The notes under the pieces were generated by a model that did no database searches, was not told the origin of the DNA, and saw nothing but the letters and a program-made list of their open reading frames with translations. This document shows positions 8,440 to 17,267 of a stretch of 64,000 nt of DNA, piece after piece. The stretch's first letter is position 1. Every line of letters starts with the position of its first letter. The stretch lies in NCBI RefSeq assembly GCF_002155145.1, contig NZ_CP021323.1, positions 1,426,001 through 1,490,000 on the forward strand. Reading direction: 5' to 3'. Both the position numbers and the translations under genes were made by a program. This DNA comes from Kushneria konosiri (GTDB lineage Bacteria; Pseudomonadota; Gammaproteobacteria; Pseudomonadales; Halomonadaceae).

Positions 8440-9096
8440 ATGCAGCTGACGGATTACTCGAGGCTTTGCATTGCCGCACACGGGGTATTGATGGATCGTG
8501 ACAGCACGATTCTCGAAGGGCTTTCCCCGCTTTTAAGACAGATGCGCGACCCGCCGCCGCCCGATCGCGTGCTGGCGGACTACTTTCAGGCCCTGCACGC
8601 GTTGACCGATGCCGACATGAATACGGTCTCGGCCCACTGTGTGGTCTACTGCGCGCTGGCCGGCGAATGGGGGTTTGAAAGTGACTGGCAGGCCGGTATT
8701 GCCTTCGCCGGTACGGTGAATGCCGGAACGCTTTATGAAGATGCGCCGGGAGCGATCCATTATCTGCGCAAGTTCTACCGTCTCAGTGTCGTGAGCTCGC
8801 TTGATGAGCAGGAGTTTGTGGCACTGGACAGGCGGATCGGACTGGCCACCCATGAGCGTCTGGCGACCGGCAGTTTCGTGGCCGCCCGGGCAGCCCTCCA
8901 TGAGATCGTGAAGGATCCCGAGGTGCTTCTGGTCAGCGCAGGGCCTGCGCCGGCGTCATGCGGTGCGAATTATTGTCACATTACGCGCTCGCGGCCGGGC
9001 GTGGTGGCGTCTGACGTGCAGGCGACATGGCAGTTCACCTCGCTGAGCGACTTCATCGGTGCCCACCAGCTTGCCCTGCGGCGTGAAATCCTTTAG
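8440..9096 (+). CDS. HAD-fold protein lacking the catalytic residues (putative pseudoenzyme)
   Basis: A 218-residue protein that follows the type II haloacid dehalogenase pattern from end to end: N-terminal YSRLCIAAHGVLMD aligns with the motif normally read FDCYGTLID, and RLSVVSSLDEQEF aligns with motif II. The nucleophile Asp is Ala, the lysine motif is absent, and the C-terminal acidic pair is replaced by a Ser/Ala/Cys-rich stretch. It is therefore unlikely to be a HAD hydrolase in the usual sense. The ribosome-binding site AGAGGAG is strong, and an Lrp regulator follows 69 bases later, so the gene looks expressed and maintained. Confidence 0.68.
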   Translation: MQLTDYSRLCIAAHGVLMDRDSTILEGLSPLLRQMRDPPPPDRVLADYFQALHALTDADMNTVSAHCVVYCALAGEWGFESDWQAGIAFAGTVNAGTLYEDAPGAIHYLRKFYRLSVVSSLDEQEFVALDRRIGLATHERLATGSFVAARAALHEIVKDPEVLLVSAGPAPASCGANYCHITRSRPGVVASDVQATWQFTSLSDFIGAHQLALRREIL

Positions 9097-9165
9097 ACAG
9101 GTGAGGCGACACCCGCACACTCTGGCAGCAGCAGGCGGGCCCGAAGACACAAAAAAGGGCGCTTC

Positions 9166-9669
9166 ATGGTGGGCTCCGTTCGACTCGATCGCATCGATAT
9201 CAATATTCTGGTTCAGCTTCAAAACGATGGTCGCATGACCAACGTGCATCTGGCCGATGCCGTCGGCCTTTCTCCCAGTCCCTGCCTGCAGCGGGTCAAG
9301 CGACTGGAGGCTGCCGGCTACATTACCTCGTTTCAGGCGCGCCTTGATCTGTCCAGAATGCTGGAAAGCGTGACCGTATTTACCGAAGTGACCCTGTGCG
9401 ACCACCGCCGGGAGGATTTCCTGCGCTTTGAGCAAAGCATTCGCGAGATCGATGAGCTGATGGAGTGCCATTTGATCAGCGGCGGCTATGACTATCTGCT
9501 GCGCTTCATTGCCCGCAGCATCGCCCACTATCAAAGCGTGATGGAGACTCTGATCGAGCGCGAGATCGGCATCGAAAAGTACTTCAGCTACATCGTGATC
9601 AAATCGCCCATCGTCAAGGAACAGCTGCCGCTGCGTGCGCTGCTCTCCGGGGCGCCGGAGCGTCTTTGA
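9166..9669 (+). CDS. Lrp/AsnC family transcriptional regulator
   Basis: A 167-residue protein with an N-terminal winged helix (LDRIDINILVQLQNDGRMTNVHLADAVGLSPSPCLQRVKRLEAAGYI is the classical Lrp opening) and a C-terminal RAM/ligand-binding domain (VTVFTEVTL; HLISGGYDYLLRFIARS). Such proteins bind DNA as octamers and sense amino acids. The regulated genes are unknown; the HAD-like gene directly upstream on the same strand is an obvious candidate. An intrinsic terminator follows 21 bases later. Confidence 0.9.
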   Translation: MVGSVRLDRIDINILVQLQNDGRMTNVHLADAVGLSPSPCLQRVKRLEAAGYITSFQARLDLSRMLESVTVFTEVTLCDHRREDFLRFEQSIREIDELMECHLISGGYDYLLRFIARSIAHYQSVMETLIEREIGIEKYFSYIVIKSPIVKEQLPLRALLSGAPERL

Positions 9670-9690
9670 GCGCGGCATGGATGTTAAAAG

Positions 9691-9719
9691 AAACCCGGTG
9701 CCAGGCACCGGGTTTTTTT
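9691..9719 (+). terminator. Intrinsic terminator after the Lrp-family gene
   Basis: A 10-bp stem AAACCCGGTG...CACCGGGTTT with a CCAGG loop, followed by seven T. It can work on the plus strand for the regulator gene; the minus-strand stress-protein gene ends just beyond it. Confidence 0.9.
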
Positions 9720-9746
9720 ATGGATGTCTTGTGGATGGTGATACCT

Positions 9747-10484
9747 TCAGCGCCTGTCCGGGGCCGACGGGTCAGCGCGGCGGTTGGGATCGTCGTGAGA
9801 CGTGTCATCGATATTGGTGGTTTTATCGATGACCTCTTCATCGCGAACCGAGTGGTGGTCGCTCAGCGGGCGAGGTTCATCGGCAAGCGAATCTTCACCC
9901 GGGAGATCATCCCGGGTCGAAGAGCCGACCCTGTGACGGCGCACGCGTGACGATGTGCTGCGCTCGTCGTCACGACGGCCGGGCACAAGCTCATCTCCGG
10001 ACAGTGGCATCGGCGTCTCGCGGTCAACGGTTACGGCCGGGTCGGCGTGCGTGCTCCCCTGATCCAGCGACCCACCCGTGGCCACCTTCGGCGCCGTACC
10101 GGGCCCCATGCTGCTCGCCAGCCCCTCACCTTCGCGGTCCTCGACGCTTCTTTCATCGATGTCGATGGGGTCGTGTCGCTCCAGAATCTCCGCGATGCGA
10201 TCGAGATCGGCCGTCAGTGCCCGCACGGCGATGACAGTGGCACCGCGTTCCACGCTGCGATCATAGGCGCTGGTGTCCTCGCTATGGTCATGCCGGCCGA
10301 AGATACGTTGCCAGAAACTCGGCTTTTCCTTCTCTTCATGCTCATCATCCGCCGCGCTGCCGTGCTCCGCCTGGGCGTGACGATTGATGGACTCTTCGGA
10401 AATGCCGGCATCACGCAGATCCTGCATGGCGGCATCAGCGCCGGCTTTGGTGTCATATACGGCAACAACGAGCTGTTCTTCCAT
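9747..10484 (-). CDS. Acidic stress protein with N-terminal YflT/general-stress-17M-like domain
   Basis: A 245-residue, very acidic and hydrophilic protein. Residues 1-30 (LVVAVYDTKAGADAAMQDLRDAG) and 80-110 (RGATVIAVRALTADLDRIAEILERHDPIDID) form a split heat-induced YflT-type ferredoxin-like fold, with an acidic/His-rich insert between them. The rest, about 110-245, is disordered Asp/Arg/Ser-rich sequence. Proteins of this kind are seen in stress responses of many bacteria; the molecular role is unknown. The start has CAGGAG upstream. Confidence 0.6.
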   Translation of the reverse strand: MEEQLVVAVYDTKAGADAAMQDLRDAGISEESINRHAQAEHGSAADDEHEEKEKPSFWQRIFGRHDHSEDTSAYDRSVERGATVIAVRALTADLDRIAEILERHDPIDIDERSVEDREGEGLASSMGPGTAPKVATGGSLDQGSTHADPAVTVDRETPMPLSGDELVPGRRDDERSTSSRVRRHRVGSSTRDDLPGEDSLADEPRPLSDHHSVRDEEVIDKTTNIDDTSHDDPNRRADPSAPDRR

Positions 10485-10790
10485 GACCTTGTACTCCTGT
10501 GGCGTACCCGGGACGGCCCATGGACGGTGTCATTGACTCGGTGACCTCGACGTTGTGACGTCGTCTCACCGCAGGGCATCGAGCATCAGGCCGGAACACT
10601 CTTCAATCTGGCAGGTTGGTGGCGGTTCGCGAACGCTTTATTGTTATTTTTGGTAGTAACAGGATGCATCGCGGCATTTGCGGTCATTTTACGACCCTTT
10701 GGCGTCGTTTTTGGTTCTCTCGCGGTTCTGGAAGGCCATAAAAAGGAGCGCCGTAGCGCTCCCTGATTCAGTCGCCAGGCATCAATCCCG
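10485..10790. other. Gap of 306 bases: stress-gene promoter region plus pxp operon terminator
   Basis: This gap carries the promoter side of the stress-protein gene (10485 upward) and the 3' end of the biotin carboxylase gene. I see no gene in it. The middle (10615-10740) is more AT-rich than its surroundings. The terminator is listed separately. Confidence 0.6.
10738..10762 (-). terminator. Intrinsic terminator of the 5-oxoproline operon
   Basis: Read on the minus strand, a 7-bp GC-rich stem (GGAGCGC/GCGCTCC, 4-nt loop) is followed by TTTTTA. It lies 29 bases past the biotin carboxylase stop codon and marks the end of the minus-strand operon that starts near 17.0 kb. Confidence 0.85.
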
Positions 10791-12545
10791 TCACTTCGGC
10801 GCGATCTCGGCGATGACGTGACCGGCCTCAAGCGTGTCGCCCGCCTCGGCCCGAAGCGTGATCGTGCCACCCAGCTCGGCGGTGATCTGCGTTTCCATCT
10901 TCATCGCCTCCATGATGGCGATCACATCGCCTTCACCGACCCGGGCGCCATCCTCGACCTGCCAGGCCAGCAGTGTGCCGCTGATCGGTGCCGTGACGCT
11001 GCCTTCGCGCTCGGAAGGGGCGGACTCGGGAGTGGCGGCCGAGGTACCGGGCGCGAGATGGGACAGCAGCGACACGGGCAGGCCGATACGATGGCGCTTG
11101 CCATCGATGTCGATCATGGCATGCAGCATGCCGGGCTCGGGGGCGGGTGTTTGACGGGGTGCCCACTCGAGGTTGTTCTGAAAGTCAGTCTCGATCCAGC
11201 GCGTATGCACGTTGAAGGTGTCGGTACCGGTGAAGTCCGGGTGTGCCATGACCGCGCGATGGAAGGGCAATACCGAGGCCACGCCCTCGATCTCGAAGTG
11301 CTCAAGCGCCCGTCGCGCCCGGGCGATGGCCTGTTCGCGAGTGGCACCGGTCACGATCAGCTTGGCCATCAGGGAATCGAAATGCCCGGAGACGCGTCCG
11401 CCGCTCATCACCCCGGTATCCAGCCGTACGCCGGCGCCGGTAGGGGCCGTGAAGACATCGACGGTACCGGGCGTGGGCAGAAACCCCTTGGCGGCGTCCT
11501 CGGCATTGATGCGAAATTCGAAGCTGTGGCCACGCGGCGCCGGTGTCTCGGTAAAGGAGAGCGGGTGGCCTTCGGCAATCCGCAGCTGCTCGATGACCAG
11601 ATCCACGCCGGCGGTTTCCTCGGTGACGGGATGTTCGACCTGAAGGCGCGTGTTGACCTCAAGAAACGACAGGGTGCCGTCACTGCCCAGCAGAAATTCC
11701 ACCGTACCGGCACTGACATAGCCGGCGCTGGCGCAGATGTCGTGGGCGGCCTGGTGAATCTGTTGGCGCTGAGCCTCATCGAGATACGGGGCCGGTGCCT
11801 CCTCGACCAGCTTCTGATTGCGCCGCTGCAGCGAGCAGTCCCGGGTGCCGACCACCACCACGTTGCCGTGCCGGTCGCCGATGATCTGCGCCTCGATGTG
11901 GCGCGGGCGGTCCAGATACTGTTCGACAAAGCACTCGCCGCGGCCGAAGGCGGCCTCGGCTTCGCGCACTGCCGAGTGATAGCACTCGGTGACCTCTTCC
12001 ATGCGCCAGGCAACCTTGAGGCCGCGTCCACCGCCGCCAAAGGCGGCCTTGATGGCGATCGGCAGGCCGACCTCGTCGGCAAAGGCCACGACCTCCTCGG
12101 CGCTTTCCACCGGATCTTCAGTACCGCGGGCCAGCGGCGCACCGGCCTTGAGTGCCAGCCGTCGCGCCTGAACCTTGTCGCCCAGCACGTCGATGGTCTC
12201 CGGGTTCGGGCCAATCCAGATCAGGTCGGCCTCCTGCACGGCGCGGGCGAAGTCGGCCCGCTCGGAGAGAAAGCCGTAGCCCGGATGAACGGCATCGGCG
12301 CCGGCGCGCCGGGCCACCTCCAGCAGCTTGTCGATGGACAGATAGCTGTCCGTGGCGCGTTCACCATCCAGACCGTAAGCCTCATCGGCGAGCTGAACGT
12401 GCAGGGCGTCCAGATCACCTTCGGCGTAGACGGCCACGGAGGCCACATTGTAGTCGCGGCAGGCGTTGATGATGCGCACGGCGATCTCGCCACGATTGGC
12501 AATCAGAACCTTTTTCAGCGGGCGCAGAGCGTTGGGAGTATTCAT
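10791..12545 (-). CDS. Biotin carboxylase fused to biotin carboxyl carrier domain
   Basis: A 584-residue protein. Residues 1 to about 450 are an ATP-grasp biotin carboxylase ([52 protein letters not shown]), and the last 75 residues are a biotinyl domain with the acceptor lysine in EAMKMET. A Pro/Ala-rich linker joins them. This BC-BCCP pair plus the neighbouring AHS1/AHS2 proteins reproduces the modules of urea carboxylase on separate chains, which suggests ATP- and biotin-driven activation of a lactam or amide such as 5-oxoproline. The start overlaps the PxpC stop by 4 bases (ATGA), showing translational coupling. Confidence 0.87.
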   Translation of the reverse strand: MNTPNALRPLKKVLIANRGEIAVRIINACRDYNVASVAVYAEGDLDALHVQLADEAYGLDGERATDSYLSIDKLLEVARRAGADAVHPGYGFLSERADFARAVQEADLIWIGPNPETIDVLGDKVQARRLALKAGAPLARGTEDPVESAEEVVAFADEVGLPIAIKAAFGGGGRGLKVAWRMEEVTECYHSAVREAEAAFGRGECFVEQYLDRPRHIEAQIIGDRHGNVVVVGTRDCSLQRRNQKLVEEAPAPYLDEAQRQQIHQAAHDICASAGYVSAGTVEFLLGSDGTLSFLEVNTRLQVEHPVTEETAGVDLVIEQLRIAEGHPLSFTETPAPRGHSFEFRINAEDAAKGFLPTPGTVDVFTAPTGAGVRLDTGVMSGGRVSGHFDSLMAKLIVTGATREQAIARARRALEHFEIEGVASVLPFHRAVMAHPDFTGTDTFNVHTRWIETDFQNNLEWAPRQTPAPEPGMLHAMIDIDGKRHRIGLPVSLLSHLAPGTSAATPESAPSEREGSVTAPISGTLLAWQVEDGARVGEGDVIAIMEAMKMETQITAELGGTITLRAEAGDTLEAGHVIAEIAPK

Positions 12546-13468
12546 GTCGTGACCTCATGCGGTGCGTTGCCACCGACCAGCGGCGCAAAACGACTTATCG
12601 GGTGAAAACGAACGGTGGCGCCGGACGGAATCTGTCCGGCAAGATCCAGATGGTGATCGGCCACGCAGGCGATCACCGGGTAGCCACCGGTCAATGGATG
12701 GTCGGCCAGAAACAGCACCGGCTGACCACTGGCCGGCACCTGCAGCGCGCCAGTGACGGTGCCTTCGCTGGGCAGCTCTCCGCTGCGCTGACGCGTCAGT
12801 GAGTGCTCACCTTCAAGACGAATGCCGACCCGATCGGAGCGCGGGGTGGCCTGCCACGCCTGCTCACATAAAAGCGCCAGCGCCTGATCGGTAAACCAGT
12901 CGCTGCGCGGGCCCATGACGATATCGAGCGTGACGCTCTCGCCCACGCGTGGCAGAGGCCAGGCGGGTGTTTCATCCAGCGAGAGCGTCGTGACTTCAAG
13001 ATCGGCCGAAGAGAGGATGTCGCCGGGCTGTAATGGCGCCGGCCCAAGCTTTGCCAGGGTGTCGGTCGCCGTACTGTCCAGTACCGGAGCCACATCAAAT
13101 CCGCCACGCATCGCCAGGTAGCTGCGCACGCCGGCCGTGGCTGGCCCCAGGTTCAGGGTGTCGCCTTCGGCCAGCTCGATGGGCTGCCAGAGTGCGGCGT
13201 CATGGCGGGTGCCCTCGGCAGTGGTGACGGTGACCGTGGTCTCTGCACCGGTGACGGCAACAATGGTGGGCCGATGACAGCGCAGCGACAGTCCGCCGTG
13301 GGCGGTTTCAATCACCGTGGCCCCTGCGGGATTGCCAACGGCCCGATTGGCACTGCGCAGGGCGTGCTTGTCGAGCGCGCCGGCACTGGATACGCCCTGA
13401 GAGGTCTGACCTTCACGGCCGAGATCCTGAAAAAGGCTCTGAAGTCCGGGTTTGAGAACTTCAAGCCA
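12542..13468 (-). pseudogene. pxpC: PxpC / AHS2 half of a frame-broken PxpB-PxpC fusion (5-oxoprolinase subunit C)
   Basis: The PxpC (KipA, AHS2, biotin-dependent carboxyltransferase) frame runs from LEVLKPGLQSLFQDLGREG near 13465 to the stop at 12542, with later motifs LAMRGGFDV, MGPRSDWFT, RSDRVGIRLEG and VPASGQPVLFLADHPLTGGYPVI. No ATG, GTG or TTG precedes the conserved N-terminus before an in-frame stop. Upstream the frame is reached only through the run of eight C at 13469-13476. One extra C would make a continuous PxpB-PxpC protein of about 534 residues, the known '5-oxoprolinase/urea amidolyase' architecture. The only internal start, GTG at 13315, would drop about 50 conserved residues. 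Confidence 0.78.
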
Positions 13469-14145
13469 GGGGGGGGCGTGGTCTCGGCGTCGCCCTTGAT
13501 GTCGGCAGGCACGCTGGCGCTGACCCGCTCGGGCGCATCAGCGGTGGCATTAAAGCGCACCCGCATGCCGGGCTGAAGCAGTGCTGCCGGCTCGCGATGG
13601 AGGTCCCACATCTCAAGCGGCGTGGTGCCGATCAACTGCCAGCCACCGGGGCTGTCGGTGGGATAGATGCCGCTGAAGGTGCCGGCCAGCGCCACGGAAC
13701 CGGCCGGAATACGGGTGCGCGGCGTGTCGCGCCTTGGCACGTCAAAGCCCGCGCCGCCGGCCAGATAGGCAAAGCCCGGAGCAAAGCCGCAGAAGGCGAC
13801 CTGATAGTCATGCGCGCCGTGGCGGCGAATCACCTCGTCGGTGCTCAGCGACAAGAGACGTGCCACCTCATCAAGGTCCTCGCCGTTGTAGCACACGGGA
13901 ATCTCGATCAGTTCGCCGTTTTGATGACTGCCGCCGCTGATGGGGCGAGCCCTCAGTTCCCGGCTGAGCGCCTCGACACTGATGCGTCCCGGTATAAAGG
14001 TCACCAGCAGGGTGCGCGCTGCCGGAATCATGGTCGTGACACCGCGGATCGGCTCGCGCTGGAGCTGGTCATAAAGTCCCAGCGTCTGCGACAGATCCTC
14101 CAGCTCGACCAGTACCGTGCTGAGGTTGACGGGGAAAATGTTCAA
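13312..14145 (-). CDS. pxpB: PxpB / AHS1 subunit of 5-oxoprolinase (KipI family) with aberrant C-terminal tail
   Basis: A 277-residue reading frame. Its first 200 or so residues are the AHS1/KipI/PxpB fold: IPVCYNGEDLDEVA, HDYQVAFCGFAPGFAYLAG and PAGSVALAGTFSGIYP are diagnostic. Residues after about 225 do not match the family, because they lie past the 8-C frame break and read the wrong frame of pxpC. The start is TTG (GGAGG lies 5-6 bases upstream); no suitable ATG exists. With PxpA and PxpC it forms the ATP-dependent prokaryotic 5-oxoprolinase that opens 5-oxoproline to glutamate. Confidence 0.8.
   Translation of the reverse strand: MNIFPVNLSTVLVELEDLSQTLGLYDQLQREPIRGVTTMIPAARTLLVTFIPGRISVEALSRELRARPISGGSHQNGELIEIPVCYNGEDLDEVARLLSLSTDEVIRRHGAHDYQVAFCGFAPGFAYLAGGAGFDVPRRDTPRTRIPAGSVALAGTFSGIYPTDSPGGWQLIGTTPLEMWDLHREPAALLQPGMRVRFNATADAPERVSASVPADIKGDAETTPPPGLKFSNPDFRAFFRISAVKVRPLRAYPVPARSTSTPCAVPIGPLAIPQGPR
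13469..13476 (-). repeat. Homopolymer of eight C (G on plus strand) at the PxpB-PxpC frame break
   Basis: This tract is the point where the PxpB and PxpC frames part. Nine or six C would join them, eight does not. It is either a sequencing slip, a fixed frameshift or a slippery/phase-variable tract. Confidence 0.8.
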
Positions 14146-14181
14146 AAAGCCTCCTCAAGACGTGTCGCCGGTTAGTCCGGG

Positions 14182-14979
14182 TCAGACGTGGTAGCGGCTG
14201 TCCGGCACGTCGGTGATGAACATGTGCCCCGGGGCATGGGTCAGTGCAAAGGGCACACCGGAGGCCATGACCGCCGCCTGCGGAGTTACGCCACAGGCCC
14301 AGAACACTGGAATCTCGCCGGGCTCGATGCGCACGGGATCACCGAAATCGGGCCGGTCGAGGTCCTCGATGCCCAGCGCCTTCGGATCACCCACGTGAAT
14401 CGGCGCGCCGTGGACGCCGGGATAGCGCGCGGTAATGGTGCTTGCCCGGGCGATATGGGCTGCCGGCAGCGGGCGCATCGAGACCACCACTTCTCCCTGC
14501 AGCCGCCCTGCCGGACGACAGGGCAGGGTCGTTCGATACATCGGCACGTTGGTGTTGTCGGTGATGTGGCGCACCTCGATGCCGGCCTCAAGCAGGGCGT
14601 TTTCAAAGGTGAAACTGCAGCCGATCAGAAAGGTGACCAGATCCGGATGTTCCTTCCAGCAGGCACTGGCCTCATGGAGGTCTTCGGCGAGCACGCCGTC
14701 GCGCCAGAGCCGGTAGCGCGGCAGGTCAGTGCGCAGGTCTGCCCCTTCGGCAAGCCCGCTATGCCAGTCGCCGGGCTCGGTAACCTCCAGCACCGGACAG
14801 GCCTGCGGGTTGCGCTGGGCATAGAGCAGAAAGTCCCACGCCCAGTCACGCGGCAGGGCGATCAGGTTGGCCTGGGTCATGCCCGGGGCAAGACCGGCCG
14901 TGGGGCGGCACTCGCCGGCGCGAAAGCGTTCGCGCGCCTGGCGAGCGTCGGCCAGTGACGGATGGATGTTTATGCTCAT
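14182..14979 (-). CDS. DUF1445 family protein (putative hydro-lyase / D-glutamate cyclase-like)
   Basis: A 265-residue DUF1445 protein of usual length, with conserved segments [47 protein letters not shown] and [14 protein letters not shown]. The family is usually annotated as putative hydro-lyase, and a DUF1445 domain also occurs in the eukaryotic D-glutamate cyclase that converts D-glutamate to 5-oxo-D-proline. That fits this operon well: it could feed 5-oxoproline to PxpABC. The start overlaps the pxpA stop by 4 bases (ATGA). Function is inferred from family and context. Confidence 0.82.
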   Translation of the reverse strand: MSINIHPSLADARQARERFRAGECRPTAGLAPGMTQANLIALPRDWAWDFLLYAQRNPQACPVLEVTEPGDWHSGLAEGADLRTDLPRYRLWRDGVLAEDLHEASACWKEHPDLVTFLIGCSFTFENALLEAGIEVRHITDNTNVPMYRTTLPCRPAGRLQGEVVVSMRPLPAAHIARASTITARYPGVHGAPIHVGDPKALGIEDLDRPDFGDPVRIEPGEIPVFWACGVTPQAAVMASGVPFALTHAPGHMFITDVPDSRYHV

Positions 14980-15746
14980 GGGCGGGCTCCGGCAAAGGCC
15001 TTCAGCTCGACGCCGCTGTCGGTCAGGCGACGGCGTACCGCTTCGGCCAGCGCCACCGCACCGGGGCTATCGCCGTGCACGCAGATGGAGTCGGCGGCAA
15101 GCACCAGGTCCTTGCCGTCGATGGTCTCGATCACCCCCTCGCGCACCAGCCTGAGCATGCGTTCGGCGACCTGATCGCCGTCATGGAGCACTGCTCCTGC
15201 CTCGCGCCGCGAGACCAGGCTGCCATCACTCTGGTAGGCGCGATCGGCGAAGGCTTCAGCCGCAACGTTCAGTCCCGCCTCACGGGCCCAGTCAAGCAGT
15301 GGAGCGCCGGCCAGTGCGACCAGCACCAGCTGATCATCGATGGCCTTGATGGCCTCGATCACGGCACGCGCCTGACGTTCGTCCCGAGCGATGGTGTTAT
15401 AGAGCGCGCCGTGTGGCTTGACGTAGCGCACCTCGGTGCCGGCTGCATGGGCCAGCCCCTTGAGTGCGCCAATCTGATAGATCACGTCGGCGCGCAGTTC
15501 ATCGCTGGCAATGTCCATGTTGCGGCGGCCAAACCCCACCAGATCCGGATAGCTGACGTGAGCGCCGACGCTGACGCCGTGTTTGGCAGCCGAGGTGAGC
15601 GTACGCAGGATGCCGCTCGGGTCGCCGGCATGAAAGCCGCAGGCGACGTTGGCGCTGGTGACGAGGCCGAGCATGGTGGCGTCATCGCCCATGTGCCACT
15701 GGCCGAAGCTTTCACCCAGATCGCTGTTTAAATCGATAAAGGACAT
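14976..15746 (-). CDS. pxpA: 5-oxoprolinase subunit PxpA (LamB/YcsF family)
   Basis: A 256-residue LamB/YcsF protein with the signature opening [11 protein letters not shown], followed by [38 protein letters not shown] and [11 protein letters not shown]. PxpA is the hydrolytic subunit that works with PxpB and PxpC to turn 5-oxoproline into glutamate using ATP. It has a good ribosome-binding site (GGAGCC) and is translationally coupled to the DUF1445 gene. Confidence 0.92.
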   Translation of the reverse strand: MSFIDLNSDLGESFGQWHMGDDATMLGLVTSANVACGFHAGDPSGILRTLTSAAKHGVSVGAHVSYPDLVGFGRRNMDIASDELRADVIYQIGALKGLAHAAGTEVRYVKPHGALYNTIARDERQARAVIEAIKAIDDQLVLVALAGAPLLDWAREAGLNVAAEAFADRAYQSDGSLVSRREAGAVLHDGDQVAERMLRLVREGVIETIDGKDLVLAADSICVHGDSPGAVALAEAVRRRLTDSGVELKAFAGARP

Positions 15747-15759
15747 GGAAGGCTCCTGT

Positions 15760-16998
15760 TCAAGCAGACGGTGTCAAAAAGGCAAAGATCGGACCGATGG
15801 CGTTAAAGCCCATGTACCAGGTCAGCGCGCACACCACGGCGCCTGCGACCAGCAGCCAGCGCGGATAACGATGACCGTGCATCAGATCGGCCCTTTGCCA
15901 GGCCACATAGATGAACAGCGTCAGTCCCACCGGCAAAATCAGCCCGTTGAAACCGCCCACGAAGACCAGAAGCGCGGCGGGTGGGGTGCCGATCGACACA
16001 AAGGCGATCAGCGAAATGGCGATAAAGACCAGCGTGGCGCGGTTGCGCACCCCCTCGCTGATGCCGGGTCGAAAGGCACTCAGAAAGCTCATGGAGGTGT
16101 AGGCCGCGCCGATGATGCTGGTAATGCCGGCCGCCCACAGGATCAGGCCGAAGGCGCGCAGACCCATTTCGCCTGCGGCGGCCTGGAAGGCCTGGGCGGC
16201 CGGGTTGGCGCTCTGGCTGGAGACGTCGATGACCACACCGCTGGCGACCACGCCGAGAATGGCCAGAAACAGGATATAGCGCATGACGCCGGTCACCAGA
16301 ATGCCGCGCAGGGCCGCTTTCGAGACGGTATCGACGTTGTCGACGCCGCCCAGACCACGGTCCAGCAGACGGTGAGCGCCGGCATAGGTGATATAGCCGC
16401 CCACGGTGCCGCCCACGATGGTGGTGATGGTGGCAAAGTTGATCGTGTCGGGCATCACGGTCTGGCGCAGTGCCTCGCCTACCGGCGGGTTGGAGGCGAT
16501 GGCAACGAAGATGGTCATCGCCATCATCACAACCCCCAGCACGATGATGATGCGGTCGATGGCAATGCCTGCGCGTTTTGAGGAGAAGATGCCGGCGGCA
16601 ATCACGGCGCTGATCAGCCCGCCCCAGGTGGTGTCCAGCCCCATCAGGGCATTGAGCCCCAGACCGGCGCCGGCGATGTTGCCGACATTGAAGGTCAGCC
16701 CGCCGACAATGATCAAAATCGCCAGTAGATAACCGCTACCGGGGAGGGCGGCGTTGGCCACTTCAGGCGCACGCATGCCAGTGACGGTGACCACGCGCCA
16801 GATATTGAGCTGTACCACCAGGTCGATGAGGATCGAGGCCAGAATGCCGAAGGCAAAGGCAGCGCCCATCGTGGCGGTAAAGGTGGCCGTCTGGGTAATG
16901 AAACCGGGGCCGATGGCCGAGGTGGCCATCAAAAAGACGGCGCCGATCAGTGAGGCGCGTCGGGATCGAGCGAAGCCGACGTCAGGGATAGCTGCCAT
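15760..16998 (-). CDS. Nramp-related transporter of the 5-oxoproline operon (YcsG-like)
   Basis: A 412-residue protein with about eleven hydrophobic segments and the overall Nramp/LeuT-type pattern. The metal-binding DPGN of Nramp TM1 is GPGF here ([11 protein letters not shown]), and the TM6 metal-binding MPH is missing (the region reads [14 protein letters not shown]). It is therefore unlikely to carry Mn or Fe. As the first gene of the pxp operon, it more plausibly imports 5-oxoproline or a related small acid. The start at MAAIPDVGF has GGAG upstream; an earlier in-frame start would add a non-conserved 55-residue leader. Confidence 0.8.
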   Translation of the reverse strand: MAAIPDVGFARSRRASLIGAVFLMATSAIGPGFITQTATFTATMGAAFAFGILASILIDLVVQLNIWRVVTVTGMRAPEVANAALPGSGYLLAILIIVGGLTFNVGNIAGAGLGLNALMGLDTTWGGLISAVIAAGIFSSKRAGIAIDRIIIVLGVVMMAMTIFVAIASNPPVGEALRQTVMPDTINFATITTIVGGTVGGYITYAGAHRLLDRGLGGVDNVDTVSKAALRGILVTGVMRYILFLAILGVVASGVVIDVSSQSANPAAQAFQAAAGEMGLRAFGLILWAAGITSIIGAAYTSMSFLSAFRPGISEGVRNRATLVFIAISLIAFVSIGTPPAALLVFVGGFNGLILPVGLTLFIYVAWQRADLMHGHRYPRWLLVAGAVVCALTWYMGFNAIGPIFAFLTPSA

Positions 16999-17094
16999 TT
17001 CCAGAACTCCGAGTGGGAAGGGGACAGGCTTTGCCAGCAATTGGCGTGCCACAATGGACTGAACGACCGGATTTTGTAGGTGTTGTCCGTGCCG

Positions 17095-17107
17095 ATTGTT
17101 CAACAAT
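17095..17107. promoter_or_regulatory. Candidate GntR-family operator in the divergent pxp promoter region
   Basis: ATTGTTCAACAAT is a perfect 13-bp palindrome whose core TTGTTCAACAA fits the TNGTNNNACNA pattern described for FadR-subfamily GntR proteins. It lies between the pxp operon, whose first start is 97 bases away, and the divergent GntR gene 161 bases away, exactly where an autoregulated local repressor should bind. Confidence 0.6.
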
Positions 17108-17267
17108 AAACCCGTCGATAGTTGCTGGGTATTCGACTTGTGTTTCATTGAAGGGCGCTCCACCGGCCCCCGGCGCCCTTTTGGTGCACGGCGTGCGCTT
17201 GTCGACAGGCCCCTTTATCGGGAACACTGGGCGCATTGAGCCAACGTCATGACCGGAATTGCGTTTA

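Noticed and set aside
10818-12605. A nearly 600-codon open frame on the plus strand opposite the biotin carboxylase gene
   Set aside because: It mirrors a gene with complete BC and BCCP motifs; its own translation is Gly/His-rich and without family features.
13312-13315. GTGA overlap at 13312-13315 as true coupling between pxpB and a pxpC starting at GTG
   Set aside because: Such a PxpC would lack about 50 conserved N-terminal residues that are readable upstream in the same frame, so the overlap is most likely a chance result of the frame break.
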